Assembly (NCBI GenBank): GCA_030697825.1
Contig: JAUYOW010000329.1
Location: forward strand, 1-53,453
Reading direction: 5' to 3'
Length of the DNA stretch: 53,453 nt
Origin: Gemmatimonadales bacterium
GTDB taxonomy: Bacteria; Gemmatimonadota; Gemmatimonadetes; Gemmatimonadales; JACORV01
Within the stretch, counting starts at the first letter, position 1; each line of letters begins with the position of its first letter. A program made the translations under genes and the position numbers. The notes under the pieces are model-generated. The model saw nothing but the letters and a program-made list of their open reading frames with translations. It searched no databases and was not told where the DNA came from. Shown here in pieces: positions 19,833 to 28,800 of this stretch.

Positions 19833-20040
19833 GGTACCGGCTCCTTTGCGGGTCGATGGCAGGCCCCCGCAACACCCAAACGGCTGCAACGCGCGTACCA
19901 CCGGGTTTCGGTACCGGAGTCATCGTGTCAGTCGGGTCGGCGCTCGCGGCGCGGACCGTTCCCCGGCCCGAACTCCATATGGAACCGACTCTCCGGCGGC
20001 TCGTCCGCGCGATGCCGCGCGGTTTTTCGAACGATTTCCG

Positions 20041-20069
20041 GGGGCTTTCCCATGGCCGGCGAAAGCCCC
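20041..20069 (-). other. Inverted repeat (9-bp arms, 11-nt loop) upstream of hydrogenase operon
   Basis: GGGGCTTTC at 20041-20049 pairs with GAAAGCCCC at 20061-20069. It is not followed by a T-tract on either strand, so it looks more like an mRNA leader hairpin or an operator than an intrinsic terminator. Confidence 0.5.
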
Positions 20070-20109
20070 GCAAGAACGCCCCAAAAGCACCGGATCGGTG
20101 GAGGTGGGA

Positions 20110-20141
20110 ATGCCGGTGCCCCGAAAGGCGAGCACCGGCAT
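20110..20141 (-). terminator. Hairpin after the cPGS-like GTPase gene
   Basis: Perfect 10-bp arms (20110-20119 and 20132-20141, word ATGCCGGTGC and its complement) around a 12-nt loop start 9 nt beyond the GTPase stop. There is no run of T after the stem, so it may end transcription only partly or protect the 3' end. Confidence 0.5.
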
Positions 20142-20150
20142 CGGGTTGGC

Positions 20151-21485
20151 CTACGCGCGCTGCTTGAGCACCGGAAGCACCGGGGCCAACATGTCCTCGA
20201 GGGTGACGCCGTCCCGGAGCGCGATCTCGTATCGCACGCGGGTCGAGGGCACGGGGATCTTCACGAGTTTGGCGAGATCGATCGGCGTGCCGACCGCCAC
20301 CGCTTCCACGCCGCCCGCGACCGCGCGGGAGATCGTCTCCTCGAGGTCCCGGATTTGGCGGTCGCCGTAGCCGAGGGCCGGCAGCGCCTCGCGGACGTGC
20401 GGATAGTGCGCCAGCGTTTCAGCGATCTCGCCCACCGCGAAGGGCCGCGGGCCCACCAGCTCGCTCGCGCCCGCCGCGCGCGCCGCCAGCACCGCCGCTC
20501 CGAAGGCCATCCCGCCGTGCGTGAGCGTGGGACCGTCGTCGATGGCGAGCACGCGGCGACCGGCTAGCACGCTGGGGTCGTCGGCGCGCACCGGGCAGTC
20601 GGCCACCACGATCCGCGCGCTCGGGTTGAGTCGCTGCACGGTGCTCCGCACCACGGTCACCGCTCCCGGCGGCGCGGTGTCGGCCTTGTTGATCACGACT
20701 ACGTCCGCCAGGCGGACGTTGGTCTCGCCCGGATAGTACGACGCCTCGTGACCGGCGCGGTGCGGATCCACCACCGTGACGTAGAGGTCGGCCTCGAGGA
20801 ACGAGGTGTCGTTGTTGCCGCCGTCCCAGACGATGACGTCGGCCTCGCGCTCCGCCGCCGCGAGGATCGCCGCGTAGTCCACGCCGGCGAAGACCACCGA
20901 GCCTGTGGCGATGTGCGGCTCGTACTCCTCGCGCTCCTCGACCGTCACGTGCTGCGCCACGAGGTCCGCCGCCGTCGCGAACCGCTGCACCCGCTCGGCG
21001 AGCAGATCGCCGTACGGCATCGGGTGACGGATCACGGCCACGTGAAGCCCGCGCGCCCGGAGCCACGGCACGATGGCGCGCGAAAGGGGGCTCTTCCCCG
21101 CTCCGGTGCGGGAGGCGCAGACGGCGATCACCGGCTTGGTGGACTCGAGGACGTGCTGCGCGCCGAGCATCACGAAGTCCGCGCCCGCCGACGTGGCCCG
21201 CGCCACCAGGTGCAGCACGTCCACGGCTGAGAGGTCCGAGTACGACAGCACGCACTTGTCCACGCCCAGGTGCCGAACCAGCTCCTCGAGGCGCGTTTCC
21301 GGATAGATGGGGATGCCCTCGGGATACCGCGGACCTGCCAGCTCCGCCGGGAACCGCCGCTCTTCGATGTGGGGGATTTGCTGCGCCGTGAACGCCACGA
21401 CCTCGCTGTCGGGATCGTCGCGATACACCGTGAGAAAATTGAAGAAATCCCGGCCCGCAGCGCCAAGAATGAGGACGCGCTTCAT
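20151..21485 (-). CDS. Cyclic 2,3-diphosphoglycerate synthetase-like P-loop GTPase
   Basis: 444 residues, ATG at 21485 with an excellent GGAGGTGACCT site. It starts KRVLILGAAGRDFFNFLTVY and has VVAFTAQQIPHIEERRFP and YPEGIPIYPE, the N-terminal domain of the archaeal cyclic 2,3-diphosphoglycerate synthetase (cPGS) family. It then has a P-loop ASRTGAGKSPLSR, WDGGNNDTSF, and VVINKADTA, an NKxD guanine motif. cPGS makes the thermoprotectant cyclic 2,3-DPG in some methanogens; bacterial homologues are widespread and mostly uncharacterised. It is 318 bp upstream of the hdr-mvh operon on the same strand. The family call is firm; the substrate is not. Confidence 0.85.
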   Translation of the reverse strand: MKRVLILGAAGRDFFNFLTVYRDDPDSEVVAFTAQQIPHIEERRFPAELAGPRYPEGIPIYPETRLEELVRHLGVDKCVLSYSDLSAVDVLHLVARATSAGADFVMLGAQHVLESTKPVIAVCASRTGAGKSPLSRAIVPWLRARGLHVAVIRHPMPYGDLLAERVQRFATAADLVAQHVTVEEREEYEPHIATGSVVFAGVDYAAILAAAEREADVIVWDGGNNDTSFLEADLYVTVVDPHRAGHEASYYPGETNVRLADVVVINKADTAPPGAVTVVRSTVQRLNPSARIVVADCPVRADDPSVLAGRRVLAIDDGPTLTHGGMAFGAAVLAARAAGASELVGPRPFAVGEIAETLAHYPHVREALPALGYGDRQIRDLEETISRAVAGGVEAVAVGTPIDLAKLVKIPVPSTRVRYEIALRDGVTLEDMLAPVLPVLKQRA

Positions 21486-21604
21486 AGGTCACCTCCACCG
21501 GGACGGACCCGCAACCTCCGTGCCCGCGGCGGAGGGGAAGGCGCCGTCAGGCAGGCTTCCCTAAGTCGTTTTCACTCTGTCACTTCCAGACGGCGGCGTC
21601 GCCC

Positions 21605-22588
21605 TCACGCCCAGTTCAGGACCAGCTTCCCGAAGTGCGCGTCCGCCTCCATGCGGCGATGGGCCTCGGCGGCCTCCGCCATCGGGAAGACGCGGTCCAC
21701 GATCGGACGAAGCCGCTCCCCCGCCAACAGCGGCAGCACGTCCCGCGCGAAGTCCGCGGTGAGCGCGATCTTCTCGGCGAGCGGGCGCGCCCGGAGCGTG
21801 GTGCCGACGATAGACAGGCGCTTGCCGAGTATCACGCCGAGGTCCACCTCCGCGCTGCGGCCTGCGGTGAGGCCGATGAGGATCAGCCGCCCTCGCGGCG
21901 CGAGCGTCCCCAGCGTCTCGCTCCACAACGCGCCGCCGATCAGGTCGACGACCACGTCCACGCCCCGGCCCGCCGTGGCTCGCGCCACCGCGTCGCCGAA
22001 GCGCTCCCGCGACGTATCGACGGCCACGTCCAGGCCGAGCGGGAGAGCGTTCTTGAGCTTCGTGGCGCTCCGGCTCGTGCCGATCACCGTGGCGCCAAAG
22101 GCCTTGGCGATCTGGAGTGCCGCGGTGCCGACCCCGCTGCCCACCGCGTGGATCAGGACCACGTCGCCCGCCGCAAGATGAACCTGGCGGATCAGCGCGT
22201 CGTAGGCGGTGAGGAAGACTTCGGGGACCGCGCCGGCGGCGTCGTACGACCAGCCCCGCGGGATCGCCAGCGCCGTGTCCTCGTGCGTGACCACGTACTC
22301 GGCGTATGCGCCACCCGCCACCAGCCCCATCACGCGATCGTCCGCCTTCCACCGCGTGACGCCGGCGCCCAGCGCCGTGACCTCGCCGGCGTACTCGAGT
22401 CCCGGGATGTCCGCCGGCACGCCCGGCGGCGCCGGATACTTGCCCATCCGTTGAAGCACGTCGGCCCGGTTGACGCCCGCGGCGTGCACGCGCACCAGGA
22501 TCTCGCCTTCGGCCGGCGCCGGCTGCTCGGCGTCGCGGAGCTCGAGCACCTCCGGCCCGCCGGCCTTCGCGATGAAGATGGCTCGCAT
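21605..22588 (-). CDS. NAD(P)H:quinone oxidoreductase of the zinc-free MDR family (PIG3/QOR type)
   Basis: 327 residues from the ATG at 22588; the frame extends upstream to 22630 but into a repeat, so the shorter start is chosen. It starts MRAIFIAKAGGPEVLEL, then AAGVNRADVLQRMGKYPAPP, nucleotide-binding HAVGSGVGTAALQIAKAFGA, and GTTLRARPLAEK. It lacks the catalytic-zinc Cys/His and the structural-zinc Cys set, as expected for quinone reductases of the PIG3/QOR subgroup. It likely reduces quinones or enals with NADPH in the cytosol. Next on the strand comes a nitroreductase, so the pair may handle redox-active compounds. Confidence 0.9.
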   Translation of the reverse strand: MRAIFIAKAGGPEVLELRDAEQPAPAEGEILVRVHAAGVNRADVLQRMGKYPAPPGVPADIPGLEYAGEVTALGAGVTRWKADDRVMGLVAGGAYAEYVVTHEDTALAIPRGWSYDAAGAVPEVFLTAYDALIRQVHLAAGDVVLIHAVGSGVGTAALQIAKAFGATVIGTSRSATKLKNALPLGLDVAVDTSRERFGDAVARATAGRGVDVVVDLIGGALWSETLGTLAPRGRLILIGLTAGRSAEVDLGVILGKRLSIVGTTLRARPLAEKIALTADFARDVLPLLAGERLRPIVDRVFPMAEAAEAHRRMEADAHFGKLVLNWA

Positions 22589-22618
22589 CACCCTGTCCCC
22601 TGTACCCTGCCGGCCGCT

Positions 22619-22642
22619 GCAACACTGCAACGCTGCAACTCT
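22619..22642. repeat. Octanucleotide tandem repeat GCAACNCT x3
   Basis: Units GCAACACT, GCAACGCT and GCAACTCT fill the gap between the quinone oxidoreductase and the nitroreductase. The reverse complement AGAGTTGC is exactly the unit repeated three times at 48624-48647, 26 kb away. Confidence 0.8.
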
Positions 22643-22652
22643 GTCTGGCGAC

Positions 22653-23336
22653 TCATTCGCCGTTCCACTTGAGGATTTCGCTCAACGGCTTGCGCGTGAT
22701 GTCCGGCACTCTCGCCCCCTCAGCCGGATACCCGACCGGCATCACCAAATACGGCCTCTCGCTCGAGGGCCGCTTCAAGATCTCGCTGAGGAACCCCATC
22801 GGGCTCGGCGTGTGCGTCAGCGTCACCAGGCCCATGCAGTGCACCGCCGCGACGAACAACCCCGCGGCGATCCCGCAGCTCTCGCTCACGTAGTAGTGGT
22901 TGCGCCGGGAGCCGTCGGGCCGTACGCCATACCTTTGTTCGAACAGCACGACGACGTACGGGGCATCAGTCAGGTGCGGCTTGTGCTCGTCCGTGCCGAG
23001 CGGTGCGAGCGCCTCCAGCCAGTCCGGCGGCATGCGGCCCGAGTAGTTGATCCGCTCCTCTTCCTCGGCGGCTTCGCGGATCTTCCGCTTGATCTCTGGA
23101 TCGTCCACGACGACGAACGTCCACGGCTGCTGGTGCGCGCCCGAGGGCGCCGTGCCCGCGGTCTGGATCGCCAGCTCGATCAGCTCACGCGCCACCGGCT
23201 CGGCCGAGAAGTGGCGTGTGGTGCGGCGGCGGTTCATTTCGTCGTAGAAGGCTCGGGCCCGGGCCAGCATCTCGTCCGGCGTCCGCCGCGCGTATTCCAG
23301 CGACACGAACCGCGGCTCCCCACTCACTCGCCACAC
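22653..23336 (-). CDS. Nitroreductase-family flavoprotein (iodotyrosine-deiodinase/BluB-like branch)
   Basis: 227 residues from a GTG at 23336 with GAGGAAGG upstream; an ATG at 23354 in the same frame would add six residues but lies next to a repeat tract. FMN-binding motifs: RRRTTRHFSAEPV near the N-terminus, QTAGTAPSGAHQQPWTFVVV, and the C-terminal GYPAEGARVPDITRKPLSEI. The APSGAHQQPWTFVVV wording is close to the IYD-like branch. The enzyme should use NAD(P)H through FMN to reduce nitro, halogenated or similar substrates; the true substrate is unknown. Confidence 0.9.
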   Translation of the reverse strand: MWRVSGEPRFVSLEYARRTPDEMLARARAFYDEMNRRRTTRHFSAEPVARELIELAIQTAGTAPSGAHQQPWTFVVVDDPEIKRKIREAAEEEERINYSGRMPPDWLEALAPLGTDEHKPHLTDAPYVVVLFEQRYGVRPDGSRRNHYYVSESCGIAAGLFVAAVHCMGLVTLTHTPSPMGFLSEILKRPSSERPYLVMPVGYPAEGARVPDITRKPLSEILKWNGE

Positions 23337-23340
23337 CCCT

Positions 23341-23407
23341 TCCTCACCTCTCACTCATCACCTCTCACCTCATCACCTCCTCACCTCATCACCTATCACT
23401 CATCACC
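23341..23407. repeat. Degenerate octamer array (TCATCACC / TCCTCACC)
   Basis: Consecutive words TCCTCACC, TCATCACC, TCTCACC and TATCAC fill the space between the HAD phosphatase stop and the nitroreductase start, about eight units. Reverse complement GGTGATGA. This is low-complexity intergenic sequence; no gene or CRISPR spacer structure. Confidence 0.75.
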
Positions 23408-24140
23408 TATCGCGTCTTCTAGTCACCCGTCGTTCCCACCCCCCATACATGGGGTCGGGCAGCAGAAAGTAGCGGACGCCGAAGGCCGCGTCATTGCCGG
23501 CGTCCGGATCGGTCTCGCCCGCGGCCGGGAAATCGCCCACCTGGTCCCCGACGAAGCCGAGCACCGTCATCGGCTCCCTGTTCCACGCGCACTGTCCTGA
23601 ACCCGACCGGACCTCGGCGCGGCGGGCCGCCTTGGTGTAAGCCGTGTCGGAGGTGGGCAGACACAGCAGGTCGCCGTCGCTCCACGCGCCGAGCTTGCCC
23701 AGGTTCGCGCGGATGTGGTCGCTGGTGGACGCCTGGTCGTTGCTGATCCACGCCACGCGGCCCCCGATCCTGCGAACTCCCGCGACGAACTCCACGACGC
23801 CCGGGACGGCATCCGCGTCCTCGCGCGCGCGCCACGCACCCCAGACGAGCGTGTCGTGCGGCACGCCGTAGGCCAGGCGCTCGAGCTGGTAAACGGCGTC
23901 GTCGAGGGCCGTCTGGGCCACGTCCAGGACCACGGCCCAGGCGCGGCCACGGGGCAGCGCGTCTCGCGCGGCGGTCACTTGCCGCAGTGCGACGCGGTAG
24001 ACCTGGCGGGTCAGCGTCGCGTACTCCTCGCTGTCACGGACCCATTTCACTTCGAGCCCGCTGCGGGCGGCCGGCGTCTGCGCGGCTGCGGGCACGGCCA
24101 ACGGCATCAGCGCGAACAGCGCGACCAAGCTCCATCTCAT
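23403..24140 (-). CDS. Exported HAD-superfamily acid phosphatase homologue (class IIIB), one catalytic Asp missing
   Basis: 245 residues with a signal peptide (ends PAAAQT), ATG at 24140 with GGAGAG upstream. The core matches lipoprotein e(P4)/acid phosphatase: hydrophobic AVVLD at about 69-73, WISNDQ (motif II), a conserved Lys region, and GFVGDQVGDF (motif IV). The HAD motif I is normally DxDxT. Here it reads DVAQT, with nucleophile Asp73 kept but the second Asp (general acid) replaced by Ala75. Family members hydrolyse periplasmic nucleotide monophosphates. Activity here may be weak or altered. The next gene downstream is the nitroreductase. Confidence 0.83.
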   Translation of the reverse strand: MRWSLVALFALMPLAVPAAAQTPAARSGLEVKWVRDSEEYATLTRQVYRVALRQVTAARDALPRGRAWAVVLDVAQTALDDAVYQLERLAYGVPHDTLVWGAWRAREDADAVPGVVEFVAGVRRIGGRVAWISNDQASTSDHIRANLGKLGAWSDGDLLCLPTSDTAYTKAARRAEVRSGSGQCAWNREPMTVLGFVGDQVGDFPAAGETDPDAGNDAAFGVRYFLLPDPMYGGWERRVTRRRDR

Positions 24141-24189
24141 GGAACATCTCTCCGTTCAAAGGCGATTCGAGAGAACCGGCTGAATCCCC

Positions 24190-25797
24190 TCACCGAGACG
24201 CTCCGGCGACACCGCGTCGGGCGAGCGCCTCACTGAGAACGCGCCCGTCCACGCGCTCCAGCGGGCTCACGCCCAGGAGCCGGGCCAGCGTGGGGGCGAG
24301 ATCGACGACGCTGACCCGCCCCGGGTAGCGCCCGGCGGTTACGCCGGGGCCTGCGATGACGAGCGGCACGTGCGTGTCGTCGTCGGTGGGCTGGCCGTGC
24401 CTGCCACCGCCCATCGGCGCGCCCCATTGGTAGTGCGGCCGCAGCGTGATCATCAGCTCGCCCAGCGCGTCGGCCGGGAGCAGGTTGCGCCACCGGCGTC
24501 CGATCGTGTCGCGCACCGTGTCCACCGCTGCCAGCGTCCGCCGGGTGTCCACGCGCACCACACCGGGGACGCGCAGCGCCGCCTCGCGCATCGCTTCCAC
24601 GACCGAATCCACATTGACGCCTCGCTGCGCCAGCCCGGCTCGGTCCATCGCCACCAGCCCTACCTCGGCGTATCGGATCCACCGTCCCGGCCCCGCCCGC
24701 TCAACCAGTTCGCCCTGCACGCGCCGAGCGAGAGTGTCCACGCGGGCGAACCCGGTCGCCGTGTCGCCGTTGGCGCGCAGGAACTCCGGGGCGGCAGTGA
24801 CGCCGTGATCCGCGGTGAGCGCAACGACGATCCGCCCCGGCCCGATCGCGCGGTCCAGGGAATCGAGGAACATGCCGAGCCAGCGATCGAGTCGCAGTAT
24901 CTGGTCGTGCACCTCGCGCGAGCCCGGACCGTAGGAGTGCCCGATCTCGTCGGTGGCGGTGAGGCCCACGGCGAGTAGATCCGGCCCGGGTCCGCGCCCC
25001 AGGCCCAGCTCCCGGACGCCCACCAGCGCGAATGCCAGGGTGAGAGAGTCGAGCCAGGGCGAGTGGGCGAAGAAGTTCACCGCCCCTGCCGTATCGGCCG
25101 GCGAACGGTGCGGGAAGCTGAAGTTCCGGCCGCGGTTCTCGAACGGCATCGAATCCGGCTCGGGGTACGACGACGGCGGCAGGAGCAGATCCCACACGTA
25201 ACGTGGCGCGCGCTCACTTACCGCAGCCTCGGCGTTGAAGCGCCGCACCCACTCGGGCAGGGTGTCGGCGTAATAGCGGCTGGTCGTGAACCGCGACCCG
25301 GCGATCCAGTAGACATGCTGGCGCGCGCGCCCGATCGGGAGGATCGCGCTCCGATCCTTGTAGGACATGGACAGCGCCCGCGCCGACGGGTACTGGTTCG
25401 CGATCCAATCGAATAGCGCCGTACCTCGGAACCGCCGGGGCGAAGCCCCGGGGCCGTTCGACTCCAGCAGCGGCGCCGTCGAGTCGGGCACGCCCTCGTC
25501 GTTCCGCACGATGCCGGTGGACCACGGGTTGCGCCCCGAGCCTACGGTCGCGTGGCCTGGTGCGGTTTCGGTGACCGCGTGGTCCTGGTAGGCCCCGGTG
25601 AAGACCGCGCCGTTCCGGAGCAACCGCTCCAGGCCGCCGGTGAACTGGGGCCGGAAGCGCACCAGGTAGTCCGGGCTCAACTGGTCCACCGTGATCAGCA
25701 CCACCAGGCGAGGTACCGGCGGCGCCTGAGGCCGCGCGACCAGCGGTGCGTTGAACGGCAACCAGACCAGGGCAACGCGGACCAACCCTTCGACCAT
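24190..25797 (-). CDS. PafA-like alkaline phosphatase / type I phosphodiesterase family, exported
   Basis: 535 residues, ATG at 25797 with GGAGAGCGC upstream, and an N-terminal hydrophobic segment. LVVLITVDQLSPDYLVRF provides the first metal Asp. TETAPGHATVGSGRNPWSTG holds the Thr nucleophile and flanking residues, as in PafA. Later metal motifs are LTADHGVTAAPEF (Asp, His) and HGQPTDDDTHVPLVIAGPG (His near the C-terminus). These enzymes release phosphate from phosphomonoesters in the periplasm. It precedes the HAD phosphatase on the same strand with a gap of about 50 nt, so the two form a phosphate-scavenging pair. Divergent from the transporter fusion at 25890. Confidence 0.9.
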   Translation of the reverse strand: MVEGLVRVALVWLPFNAPLVARPQAPPVPRLVVLITVDQLSPDYLVRFRPQFTGGLERLLRNGAVFTGAYQDHAVTETAPGHATVGSGRNPWSTGIVRNDEGVPDSTAPLLESNGPGASPRRFRGTALFDWIANQYPSARALSMSYKDRSAILPIGRARQHVYWIAGSRFTTSRYYADTLPEWVRRFNAEAAVSERAPRYVWDLLLPPSSYPEPDSMPFENRGRNFSFPHRSPADTAGAVNFFAHSPWLDSLTLAFALVGVRELGLGRGPGPDLLAVGLTATDEIGHSYGPGSREVHDQILRLDRWLGMFLDSLDRAIGPGRIVVALTADHGVTAAPEFLRANGDTATGFARVDTLARRVQGELVERAGPGRWIRYAEVGLVAMDRAGLAQRGVNVDSVVEAMREAALRVPGVVRVDTRRTLAAVDTVRDTIGRRWRNLLPADALGELMITLRPHYQWGAPMGGGRHGQPTDDDTHVPLVIAGPGVTAGRYPGRVSVVDLAPTLARLLGVSPLERVDGRVLSEALARRGVAGASR

Positions 25798-25875
25798 GCG
25801 CTCTCCGGCTGGTGACGAGAAGTGGCCCGCAATATCGTCAGGACCGGACGCTGGCGCGATGCCTCCGACGCGGTA

Positions 25876-25881
25876 TATGAT
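25876..25881 (+). promoter_or_regulatory. Candidate -10 box TATGAT for a leaderless transcript
   Basis: TATGAT (5 of 6 to TATAAT) ends 8 nt before the ATG at 25890, which has no Shine-Dalgarno. A -10 at this distance places the transcript start at the initiation codon. There is no convincing -35. Confidence 0.4.
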
Positions 25882-25889
25882 TGCGCCCC

Positions 25890-28800
25890 ATGCAGACCGG
25901 CCGTTCCTGGTCCTTGCGGCGCATAGTGGATATCCGCTCTGGTGAGGTCACGCCGGTCCTCGCCATGGCGGCGCTGTACTTCTTCGTCATCGGCGCGGCG
26001 AGTCTCGTCAAACCGGTGCGGCAGGCTGCGTTCCTCGACGCCGCGGGCGCCAACGCCTACCCGTTCGTGCTGCTGGGCACCGCCGTGGTCGTGGCCCTGC
26101 TCATGGGCGGCTACGCCCGCCTCGCCGAGCAGGTGCGCGTCTCGCGGCTCCTCCTCGGCACCTACGTCTTCCTCGCGCTGAACCTCGTAGGGTTCTGGTG
26201 GCTTTTCCGGTCGCCGATCGCCCAGGCGACGTGCGTGCGCACGCCTGATAGCGCTTGCCCGCTGCTGTCGGCCCCGGTCCTGATCAGCGCGGCATTCTTC
26301 ATCTGGGCCGCGATCTACTCGGTGCTCACGGTCTCGCAGTTCTGGCTGCTCGCCAACCTCGGCTACGACGCGCGGCAGGCCAAGCGCCTGTTCGGGTTCA
26401 TCGGCGCCGGGGGCATCGTCGGCGGGATCGTCGGAAGCTGGGCGGCCAGCGTCCTCGCCAAGGTCCCGGGCATCGGTCGGGTCAACATCGTGCTGCTCTC
26501 CGCCGCCGCGCTCCTCCTCGCGGCCGCGCTCGCGGCCTGGATCCTGGCGCGAACGCCCGCCGCCTTGCCCGCCGAAGAGCGGAAGAAGAAAGGCGCGGCG
26601 GTCGTCCGGGCCGGCGCCGCGGCGCTGGTGCGGGAGTCGCCCCATCTGCGCGCGGTGGCCGCGATTCTCCTCGTCATCATCGTGGTCTCCGCGATCGCCG
26701 ACCAACAGCTCAACAGCGCGGTCGAAGCCTACGTCCCGCAGGGCGACGCCCGCACCGCCTTCTTCGGGCAGTACTTCGCCGTGACGAACGTCATCTCGCT
26801 GTTCGTGCAGCTATTCGTGACCAGCTTCGTGCTCCGGCGTTTCGGCGTTGGCGTGGCGCTGCTCCTCCTCCCGATCGCGATGCTGGGCACGTCCGTCGCG
26901 CTCCTGGTGGCGCCGTCGCTCCTCGCCGCCGCGGTCGTCCGCGGCGCCGACCAGTCGCTGCGCTATTCGCTCGATCAGTCTACCCGCGAGCTGCTCTTCC
27001 TGCCGGTCCCCGCGGAGATCAAGGGCCGCGTCAAGCCGTTCATCGACGTCGCCGTGCAACGGTCTGGCAAGGGCCTTTCCGCGATCCTGATCCTGGTGCT
27101 GCTTACCTGGCTCAAGGTCCCGTTCCAGTACCTGAGCGTGGCGGCCATCTTCGTGATCGGCATCTGGTTGGCGTGCGTGTGGATCGTGAAGCGCGAGTAC
27201 GTCGCCGCGATCAAGCGGATGATCAGCGTGCGCGACGTGCAGGTGGACGAGCTGGTGGTGCGGGCGCTCGACGCCGACAGCCGCCGCGAGCTGGCGACCG
27301 CCGCCGTCTCGGGCGACCCGGCCGCCCAGCGCTTCGCGCTGGAGCTGCTGCGCGTCGCGGGAGAAGCGCCCGAGGGCGAGACCGCTGCGAAGCTGCAGTA
27401 CCCGTCCATTGTGGACGTCGAGTCCCGCGCCGAGCAGGTGCGCGCCGAGATCGCGCGCGGCGTCACGCCCGCCCAGGCGGAGGCGTATCTCGCGGACCCG
27501 CTGCCTCGGGTCAGGGCCGGTGCGGTGGCGGCGTTGAGCGGAAGCTCCGACGCCGGGATCCGGGCGCTGGCCGAGGACGCGCTCCGACGCATGGCGGAGG
27601 CCGATGGTCCACTGGCCGCGACGCTCCGTCGCGAGGCTGCACTCGTCGTCGCGAGCCTCCCCGCCTCGGATGCCACGACGGACGTGCTGCGGCGGCTCCT
27701 CTCGGACGATACGCCCGCGGTGCGGAAGGCGGCGTGCGTCGCGGCCGGCCGCCTCGGCAAGCGTGAGTTCGTTCCGCGGTTGCTCGCCGCGCTTCTGGAG
27801 CCCGAGCTGCGCGACGACGCTCGTGACGCTCTCCACGCGGTCGGCGGCCGCGCGGCCGGCAGCATCGGCGACACGCTCCGCGACGCGTCTGAGCCGCGCG
27901 AGATCAGGATCCAGGCGGCGCGCGTCCTCGCCGGAATCCCGGGGGCCCTCACCGCGGCCGTCCTGGTCGCGGCGCTCGATGACGCCGATGCCGAGATCCG
28001 ATACCACGCGCTCAAGTCGCTCAACCGGCTCCGACGCGACCATCCGGACACGGTCGTGGACGCCGCCGCGGCCGAGCGCGCCCTGGAGCGCGAACTGGCA
28101 AGCCTGCGCACCGTCGCCGCGGCCAAGATCGATCTGGCTCCGCTCATCACCGGCGACGGACCCGGTCTCCTCGCCGTAGCCGTCGCCGAGCGTCGTGACG
28201 ACGGGATCGAGCGGGTCGCGCGCGCTCTCGGACTCGTCTATCCGCTGAGCGACATGGTGCACGCATACCGCGCGGTCGCCTCCGGTGATGCGTCCGCTCG
28301 GACCAGCGGCCTCGAGCTGCTGGAGAACGTGCTCTCCGCGACCCACCGTCGCGTCGTTATCCCCGCGCTGGACGTGGACGCCCTGGCCTCGGTCGCACGC
28401 GAGGCACCGCCCTGGCGCGCCGACACCTGGCTGGTCACCTGTGCCGCGCACGCGGCCACCCGCACCCCGCACGGCGAGTCCGCTCCGCCGATCGGGCTCC
28501 CGACGTTGGAGGCAAAGATGATGTCGATCCTTGACCGGGCGGAGTTCCTGCGCAACGTCGAGTTCCTCTCGCTCGTGCGCACCGAGTACCTCGCCAAGAT
28601 CGCGGCCGTGATGACCGAGCGCGCCGTCAACGCCGGTGACGAGGTCGTCGCGCAGGGCGCCACCGTGGACCAGGTGTACCTCGTGGCGAGCGGCAAGCTG
28701 GTCGCGCGGCGCGATGGTCAGGTGCTCTTCATGGCCGGCAGGGGCGACGCGGTCGGCGCGCTCTCCGTGCTCGACGGCAAGCCCAGCCCCTTCGCGGCGG

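Larger units (their letters stand above)
19833..20150 (-). promoter_or_regulatory. 318-bp leader/promoter region of the hdr-mvh operon
   Basis: No ORF is supported here. The gap separates the GTPase stop from the ferritin-like start, all on the minus strand, and is the only long gap before the hydrogenase run, so the operon promoter probably lies here. It holds two inverted repeats (20110-20141 and 20041-20069) and the Shine-Dalgarno of the ferritin-like gene. No sigma-54 or FNR consensus could be recognised. Confidence 0.5.

Noticed and set aside
19833-20150. Sigma-54 or FNR-type promoter for the hydrogenase operon
   Set aside because: No TGGCAC-N5-TTGC or TTGAT-N4-ATCAA match could be found by eye.
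23341-23407. CRISPR array
   Set aside because: Units are about 8 bp and contiguous, with no spacers of constant length, and no cas genes are in the window.
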